NCBI RefSeq assembly: GCF_001434665.1
Contig: NZ_AZDG01000023.1
Coordinates: 1 to 39,518, forward strand
Direction of reading: 5' to 3'
DNA from: Companilactobacillus tucceti DSM 20183
Lineage (GTDB): Bacteria; Bacillota; Bacilli; Lactobacillales; Lactobacillaceae
Length of the DNA: 39,518 bases
The notes under the pieces were generated by a model, which worked only from the letters and a program-made list of their open reading frames with translations, searched no databases and had not been told where the DNA came from. The stretch's first letter is position 1; each line of letters begins with the position of its first letter. The position numbers were made by a program, and so were the translations under genes. This document shows positions 35,686-39,518 of this stretch, piece after piece.

Positions 35686-37071
35686 TTAAAGTTTCTTTTT
35701 ATCTTTAACAAGAATAGCAAAAATAAAACCTAAAATGGCCATAATACAGAAGAAAGTAAAGACGTAATGATATCCAATCAAGCCTGTATTGGCTGATAGA
35801 CCATGATTTTGATTAGCTGTAACAAGTATTAATGTTGCTAAACAAACACCTAGAGAGCCTAATAATTGACGGACAGTCGTAATGATAGCAGTACCGTGAG
35901 GGATCAATTCTTCTGATAGAGAATTTCCGCCCAAAGTAGTTGCTGGCATCATAACAAAAGCATTTCCACCTTCAATGAGCATGGCAATCAGAATCATTGG
36001 TAACAATCCTAATTTTTGATTAAGGATGAATAGTAAAAACCAGCCGATAACGATCATCGACATTCCAGTAATCAAAGTTGATTTAAAACCAATTTTGTCA
36101 GCTAGTTTACCAGTTAATGGATTTAAGATACTTAATATTATTGCTGGTGGAACTAACGCAAGTCCTGATACTAGAACTGAAGTATGTAAAATGTTTTGGT
36201 AATATAATGGATAAATTATTGTTACAACAATTAAAGAAATATATGAGAATCCTGTTAATAAAACCGCTAAGTCAAAATTAAAATTAGACATTACCTTTAG
36301 ATCAAGCAAGGGTTCTTTTTGAGTTAGTTGACGATGTATGAATAATCCTGTCAACACGATACTTACAACTAAGAGTATCAATAAATTCGTACTTAAACTA
36401 TGTGTACTGCCGGCTTGATTTACAACATACAATAAACCGATCAAACCTAATAAATAAAAAATAGAAAGGGCATCAAGTTTTACTTTATGACGTGGCATAA
36501 CATCTTTAATATAAATCGTTCCGATAATAAAAATGACGATCATAATAATCAAAAATATTACAAACAACCCTTGCCATTTTAGAAAGTTTAAAACGATTCC
36601 TGAAATTATTGGTCCAGAAGCAAGAGCTGATCCCATTACTAAACCGGCAAATCCCATGGTAGTACCACGATTATCTTCTGGTGTGATTGCCAAAAGTACC
36701 GACTGAAACGATGGGAATAGTATTCCTACACCTATAGCTTCTAAAGCTCGTCCTAACATTGCCATCGGGAAATTAGTTGCTGTTATGATGATTAAAGTTC
36801 CTATAGCAAATATTGCGACAACACCTAAGAAAATTTTCTTAAATGAAATATTATTTAATAGCCAAGGACTGATCGGCATCATGATACACATTATCAACAT
36901 AAATCCAGTTGTTAGCCATTGAATTGTTGGTGCAGTGACGCCAAAGAATCTCATAAGTGTCGGATAAGCTGTTGATAGTGATGATTGACTGATGGACATA
37001 GTAAATGTTCCAGATAAGAGAGTGATAATAAACAACTTACGACTTAAAGAGTCTTTTATAGTAGTCTCCAT
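35686..37071 (-). CDS. MFS drug exporter, DHA2 (14-TM) family
   Basis: This proton-driven efflux carrier has 461 aa and about 14 helices. Features of the EmrB/QacA/LmrB branch are visible: an N-terminal SQSSLSTAYPTLMRFFG resembling the motif D1 region, GRALEAIGVGILFPS (motif C/B-like), GPIISGIVL and TTVRQLLGSLGVCLATLI. The substrate is not predictable from sequence. AGGAGG (37079-37084 on the opposite strand) precedes the ATG, and a -10 TATAAT lies at 37102-37097 with a poor -35. No regulator gene adjoins it. It is followed by the DUF1295-like gene in a likely two-gene operon. Confidence 0.88.
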   Translation of the reverse strand: METTIKDSLSRKLFIITLLSGTFTMSISQSSLSTAYPTLMRFFGVTAPTIQWLTTGFMLIMCIMMPISPWLLNNISFKKIFLGVVAIFAIGTLIIITATNFPMAMLGRALEAIGVGILFPSFQSVLLAITPEDNRGTTMGFAGLVMGSALASGPIISGIVLNFLKWQGLFVIFLIIMIVIFIIGTIYIKDVMPRHKVKLDALSIFYLLGLIGLLYVVNQAGSTHSLSTNLLILLVVSIVLTGLFIHRQLTQKEPLLDLKVMSNFNFDLAVLLTGFSYISLIVVTIIYPLYYQNILHTSVLVSGLALVPPAIILSILNPLTGKLADKIGFKSTLITGMSMIVIGWFLLFILNQKLGLLPMILIAMLIEGGNAFVMMPATTLGGNSLSEELIPHGTAIITTVRQLLGSLGVCLATLILVTANQNHGLSANTGLIGYHYVFTFFCIMAILGFIFAILVKDKKKL

Positions 37072-37143
37072 ATTTAATCCTCCTTTTGTTCTCCTAATTA
37101 TAAATTAAGGATAGCCTAAATAACTTAAACTGTCTAATGGCAA

Positions 37144-37175
37144 CAAAAAAGCACAGAATACAATTATTCTGTGCT
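37144..37175 (-). terminator. intrinsic terminator after clpP
   Basis: On the minus strand a perfect 11-bp stem AGCACAGAATA/TATTCTGTGCT (37150-37160 with 37165-37175) has a 4-base loop and is followed by a T run. Confidence 0.9.
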
Positions 37176-37189
37176 GAGATTAAGCTAAA

Positions 37190-37783
37190 TTACTTCTTAG
37201 CTTTTTCTTTATTTGTCATAACTTCATCAATCAAACCGTAGTCTTTGGCTTCTTGTGCAGTCATGTAATTATCACGTTCAGTATCTTTTTGCAACTTATC
37301 GAATGTTTGACCAGAATTGTCAGCCAAGATATGATTTAATCTTTCTCTTGTCTTACCAATTTCTCTAGCAGCAATTTCGATCTCAGTTTGTTGTCCTTGG
37401 GCACCACCTAATGGTTGGTGAATAAGAACAGTTGAGTTTGGAAGTGCAAAACGTTTGCCCTTTGTTCCAGCTGATAATAAAACACTAGCCATTGAAGCAG
37501 CTAAACCTGTTGCAATGGTTTGAATATCAGATTTTACAAAGTTCATAGTATCCATAATTGCTAATCCGGCGGTAACAGAACCACCAGGTGAGTTAATATA
37601 GATAGAAATATCCTTGTCAGAGTCTTGAGCATCAAGGAAGAGTAATTCAGCAATTACTGTATTAGCTAATTGATCGTTAACCTCACCAGATAACATGATG
37701 ATTCTGTCTTTTAATAATCTTGAATAAATGTCATAGGCACGTTCGCCACGTGAGTTTTGTTCAATAACTGTAGGAACTAACAT
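37190..37783 (-). CDS. clpP: ATP-dependent Clp protease proteolytic subunit
   Basis: ClpP forms the 14-subunit peptidase chamber that degrades proteins fed by Clp ATPases and so controls stress responses. The 197-aa protein has the catalytic serine in [13 protein letters not shown], histidine in [10 protein letters not shown] and aspartate in the C-terminal [10 protein letters not shown] region. The start at ATG 37783 (MLVPTVIEQ) is fixed by AGGAGGC immediately upstream; a nine-codon longer frame reaches into the CIRCE element and is rejected. It is monocistronic, with its own promoter, a CIRCE operator and a terminator. Confidence 0.97.
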   Translation of the reverse strand: MLVPTVIEQNSRGERAYDIYSRLLKDRIIMLSGEVNDQLANTVIAELLFLDAQDSDKDISIYINSPGGSVTAGLAIMDTMNFVKSDIQTIATGLAASMASVLLSAGTKGKRFALPNSTVLIHQPLGGAQGQQTEIEIAAREIGKTRERLNHILADNSGQTFDKLQKDTERDNYMTAQEAKDYGLIDEVMTNKEKAKK

Positions 37784-37803
37784 AAAATGCCTCCTATTTT
37801 TAA

Positions 37804-37830
37804 TTAGCACTCTTAATAGTACAGTGCTAA
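37804..37830 (-). promoter_or_regulatory. CIRCE element (HrcA operator) of clpP
   Basis: TTAGCACTC, nine bases, then CAGTGCTAA is the CIRCE inverted repeat (consensus TTAGCACTC-N9-GAGTGCTAA) with one mismatch. It overlaps the -10 edge and start-point region of the clpP promoter, where HrcA would block transcription until heat stress. Confidence 0.92.
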
Positions 37831-37857
37831 TTTAGCATACTATTCTAAGAGGGTCAA
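37829..37857 (-). promoter_or_regulatory. clpP promoter
   Basis: On the minus strand TTGACC (37857-37852), a 17-base spacer and TAAATT (37834-37829) preceded by TGC form an extended -10 promoter. I looked for a CtsR heptad repeat (GGTCAAA-N3-GGTCAAA): only one half, GGTCAA at 37852-37857, is present. Confidence 0.7.
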
Positions 37858-37876
37858 CAAACAAACCTCGAGAATA

Positions 37877-37902
37877 TAAAAAAACTCCCATAATAGGGAG
37901 TT
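37877..37902 (-). terminator. intrinsic terminator after the KDPG aldolase gene
   Basis: On the minus strand AACTCCC (37902-37896) pairs with GGGAGTT (37889-37883) around a 6-base loop, and a T run follows. Confidence 0.85.
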
Positions 37903-37907
37903 AAATG

Positions 37908-38555
37908 TTATTTACTTCTGATTTCTTCAAGTTTTGCATGATATGCTTGAGCATTTTTCTTAACTTGTTCAAAGTCACCCTTAGCAGCTGGTCCAACTAA
38001 GTTGCCACCGGCACCAACAAGAGTAACACCCTTATCGAACCATTCTTCCATATTATCCAAACTTACACCACCAGTAGGCATAATACTTACCTGTGGAAAT
38101 GGAGCTTTAACAGCTGAAACAAATCCTTGCCCAACAACGCTGCCTGGGAATACTTTAACGATGTCTGAACCATATGTCATAGCAGTTTGAATTTCTGTAA
38201 TTGACATGCAGCCAGGTGTATATGGAATTTCGTAGAGATTACATAATTTAGCAACTTCTTTATTAAATGAAGGACTAACAATAAACTCAGCACCAGCCAT
38301 GATAGCAATACGAGCTGTTGTAGGGTCTAAAACAGTACCAGCACCGATACATGCATCTGGATCATCTTTGTAATCTTCTTTAAGGTCGGCAATGATCTTA
38401 TCAGCTTCTGGGGCTGTGAAAGTTAATTCAATTCCCTTAACACCGCCGTCTATACAAGCCTTGGCGGCTTTGTATGCTTCTTCTTTAGAAGCTCCACGAA
38501 CAACTGCGACCACACCAGTTTTTTCCATTTTCTTTAAAATATCAACTTTTTGCAT
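37908..38555 (-). CDS. kdgA: 2-dehydro-3-deoxy-phosphogluconate (KDPG/KHG) aldolase
   Basis: This class I aldolase splits KDPG into pyruvate and glyceraldehyde-3-phosphate, the last step in breakdown of uronic acids and 2-keto-3-deoxygluconate. The 215-aa TIM barrel has Glu43 in GIELTFTAPEA, the phosphate site GAGTVLD, Schiff-base Lys134 in DIVKVFPGS and PTGGV near 165. It stands alone here: no KDG kinase, dehydratase or transporter adjoins it, so the rest of its pathway must be elsewhere. It diverges from an IclR-type regulator (start-to-start 100 bases) with overlapping promoters. Confidence 0.93.
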   Translation of the reverse strand: MQKVDILKKMEKTGVVAVVRGASKEEAYKAAKACIDGGVKGIELTFTAPEADKIIADLKEDYKDDPDACIGAGTVLDPTTARIAIMAGAEFIVSPSFNKEVAKLCNLYEIPYTPGCMSITEIQTAMTYGSDIVKVFPGSVVGQGFVSAVKAPFPQVSIMPTGGVSLDNMEEWFDKGVTLVGAGGNLVGPAAKGDFEQVKKNAQAYHAKLEEIRSK

Positions 38556-38605
38556 AAAAGTTCACCATTTCCTTATAATAAATTTACTTTTCCTATTAGA
38601 AATTA

Positions 38606-38640
38606 TATAATCATTATAGCGCTTTCCTTAAATGTATCAA
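38606..38640. promoter_or_regulatory. overlapping divergent promoters of kdgA and the IclR gene with a shared dyad
   Basis: The perfect 13-base palindrome TATAATCATTATA (38606-38618) supplies both -10 boxes: TATAAT on the plus strand for the regulator (with -35 TTTACT at 38583-38588, spacer 17), and TATAAT on the minus strand for kdgA (with -35 TTGATA at 38640-38635, spacer 16). A regulator bound here would cover both promoters. A cre-like sequence TTATAGCGCTTTCC (38614-38627) overlaps the kdgA promoter but departs from the consensus at three fixed positions. Confidence 0.65.
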
Positions 38641-38655
38641 GTGGAGGACATACAA

Positions 38656-39411
38656 TTGGTAGAATCAAAAAGCTATGGGACAGTTTTAATTAAGGCTAAG
38701 GCAATCTTGGATTATTTAATGGATCACGATTCTGGATTGACCTTAAAAGAAATTCACGAAGGTATGGAGATGTCTAAGTCTACAACATTGAAGATTTTGA
38801 CTACCATGTGTGAATTGGATTTGCTTTGGAGAAATGATGAAGATAAGAAGTATCATTTAGGTGCTGAATTGATCGGATTAGGTCAAAAAGCACTTGCTGA
38901 TTTTAATATCCATCAAATAGCATTACCTTATTTAAAAGAATTACGTGATGCAACTGAAGAAACAGTTCATCTTGGTGTAGAAATTGCTGATCATGTTGAA
39001 TTTTTGGAAAAGTTGGAAAGCCCTAGAAGTGTTAATTTAAAATCAAAAATCGGTGGTCGCCTTAATCTTTATTGTTCAGCCATGGGTAAGGCTATATTAG
39101 CTACGAAAACGCCGGATGAACTAGAAAATTATTTTGATAGTAATCCTTTAGATCCACTAACTAAATTTACTTTAGTCAATCGTAAAGCAATAATGAAGCA
39201 AATTGATGTAGTTAGACAAAACGGCTACTCAATAGATGACCGTGAAAACGAAGTTGAAGTATTTTGTATAGGAACCGTACTTAAAAAGCATAACCAAGTT
39301 TATGGTGCGTTTAGTGTAAGTACTCCGTACTATAGAATGGATGAAGACCGTGAGAAGCGGATTATTAAATTAGTTTTGGAAACAAAAGAAAAAATTGAAC
39401 AAGCAATATAG
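38656..39411 (+). CDS. IclR-family transcriptional regulator, probably of kdgA
   Basis: This repressor-type regulator has 251 aa from TTG 38656. GGAGGA (38643-38648) lies seven bases before this TTG, whereas the in-frame ATG at 38632 lies upstream of that site. The N-terminal winged helix (about 10-75) reads KAKAILDYLMD...LTLKEIHEGMEMSKSTTLKIL. The C-terminal IclR effector domain (about 80-250) has TVHLGVE, GRLNLYCSAMGKAILA and GYSIDDRENEVEVFCIGTVL. IclR proteins such as KdgR control uronate and KDG metabolism; the divergent kdgA makes that the likely target (inference). The effector is probably KDG or a relative, unproven. Confidence 0.9.
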   Translation: MVESKSYGTVLIKAKAILDYLMDHDSGLTLKEIHEGMEMSKSTTLKILTTMCELDLLWRNDEDKKYHLGAELIGLGQKALADFNIHQIALPYLKELRDATEETVHLGVEIADHVEFLEKLESPRSVNLKSKIGGRLNLYCSAMGKAILATKTPDELENYFDSNPLDPLTKFTLVNRKAIMKQIDVVRQNGYSIDDRENEVEVFCIGTVLKKHNQVYGAFSVSTPYYRMDEDREKRIIKLVLETKEKIEQAI

Positions 39412-39414
39412 TTG

Positions 39415-39454
39415 AAAAGACCCACATCTTTTATATAGATGTGAGTCTTTTTGT
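39415..39454 (+). terminator. intrinsic terminator after the IclR gene
   Basis: AAAAGACCCACATCT (39415-39429) pairs with AGATGTGAGTCTTTT (39437-39451) with one mismatch, and T residues follow. Confidence 0.85.
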
Positions 39455-39464
39455 TAATTATTTC

Positions 39465-39518
39465 GGTTCTTTGTCAAATCGTATTGATGAATGATTTTGG
39501 ACCTGAGGCACCTCTTAA
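39465..39518 (-). mobile_element. possible end of an ISL3-family insertion sequence
   Basis: GGTTCTTTGTCAAATCGTAT starting at 39465 resembles the terminal inverted repeat of ISL3-type elements of lactic acid bacteria (recalled, not searched). On the minus strand an open frame runs in from the window edge and stops at TGA 39476-39474 (ending KSFINTI), consistent with the last codons of a transposase reading toward this end. The window stops 54 bases into it. Confidence 0.4.

Noticed and set aside
37850-37867. Possible CtsR operator upstream of clpP.
   Set aside because: Only one GGTCAA half is present; the second heptad, expected ten bases on, reads as CAAACC and does not fit.

Overview
The window is A+T-rich, densely coding Gram-positive DNA that reads as a Lactobacillaceae chromosome, most like the Companilactobacillus/plantarum side of the family (inference from gene content and order). 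Supporting signs are strong AGGAGG-type ribosome sites, several TTG/GTG starts, an RF2 gene with a programmed frameshift, the hprK-lgt-trxB-pgcA and rapZ-yvcK-whiA blocks, a SecA without the zinc tail, a surface protein with an LPQT-type sorting signal, and a WxL-like surface protein.

Layout. The first ~55 bases and the last ~54 bases look like insertion-sequence ends, so the window may be one assembly contig cut at IS copies. 222-3738 holds secA and prfB. 3740-11336 is the phosphate block: a PhoP-PhoR type two-component system, then pstS-pstC-pstA-pstB1-pstB2-phoU. 11393-16742 holds a PspC/YvlD envelope pair, hprK, lgt, trxB and phosphoglucomutase. 16920-19451 is a collagen-adhesin-like LPXTG-type protein and a small membrane protein. 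19566-22112 pairs a nucleotide-pyrophosphatase-like phosphodiesterase with an Atg22-like MFS carrier. 22121-27112 is an SOS-type uvrB-uvrA operon with a LexA box. 27195-30118 is rapZ-yvcK-whiA, followed by a TMEM175-type channel. 30864-35031 is accessory: a long AT-rich non-coding stretch, an exported Ig-like protein, a divergent WxL-like protein and a 60-residue protein. From 35032 to 38555 the genes lie on the minus strand: a DUF1295-like methyltransferase-fold protein, a 14-TM MFS exporter, clpP with a CIRCE operator, and KDPG aldolase. An IclR-type regulator diverges from the aldolase gene.

Most notable non-coding feature. Two copies of an unrecognised ~110-bp palindromic element sit directly after stop codons, at 6062-6187 (after phoR) and 34799-34924 (after the 60-aa ORF). 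The single-stranded segments are nearly identical between the copies. The central hairpin stem is wholly different, and a 4-bp block of the outer stem is changed, yet base pairing is kept in both. Each copy is followed about 95 bp downstream by a partial direct repeat of its own 3' half. This pattern points to a structure under selection (RNA or folded DNA), not to an ordinary terminator.

How the genes work together. PhoP-PhoR probably controls phosphate uptake by Pst/PhoU. HprK is the carbon-control kinase, and RapZ/YvcK/WhiA link cell-wall precursor supply to growth. SecA and Lgt export and lipidate proteins such as PstS. The kdgA/iclR pair is a small sugar-acid switch whose two promoters overlap through a perfect dyad.
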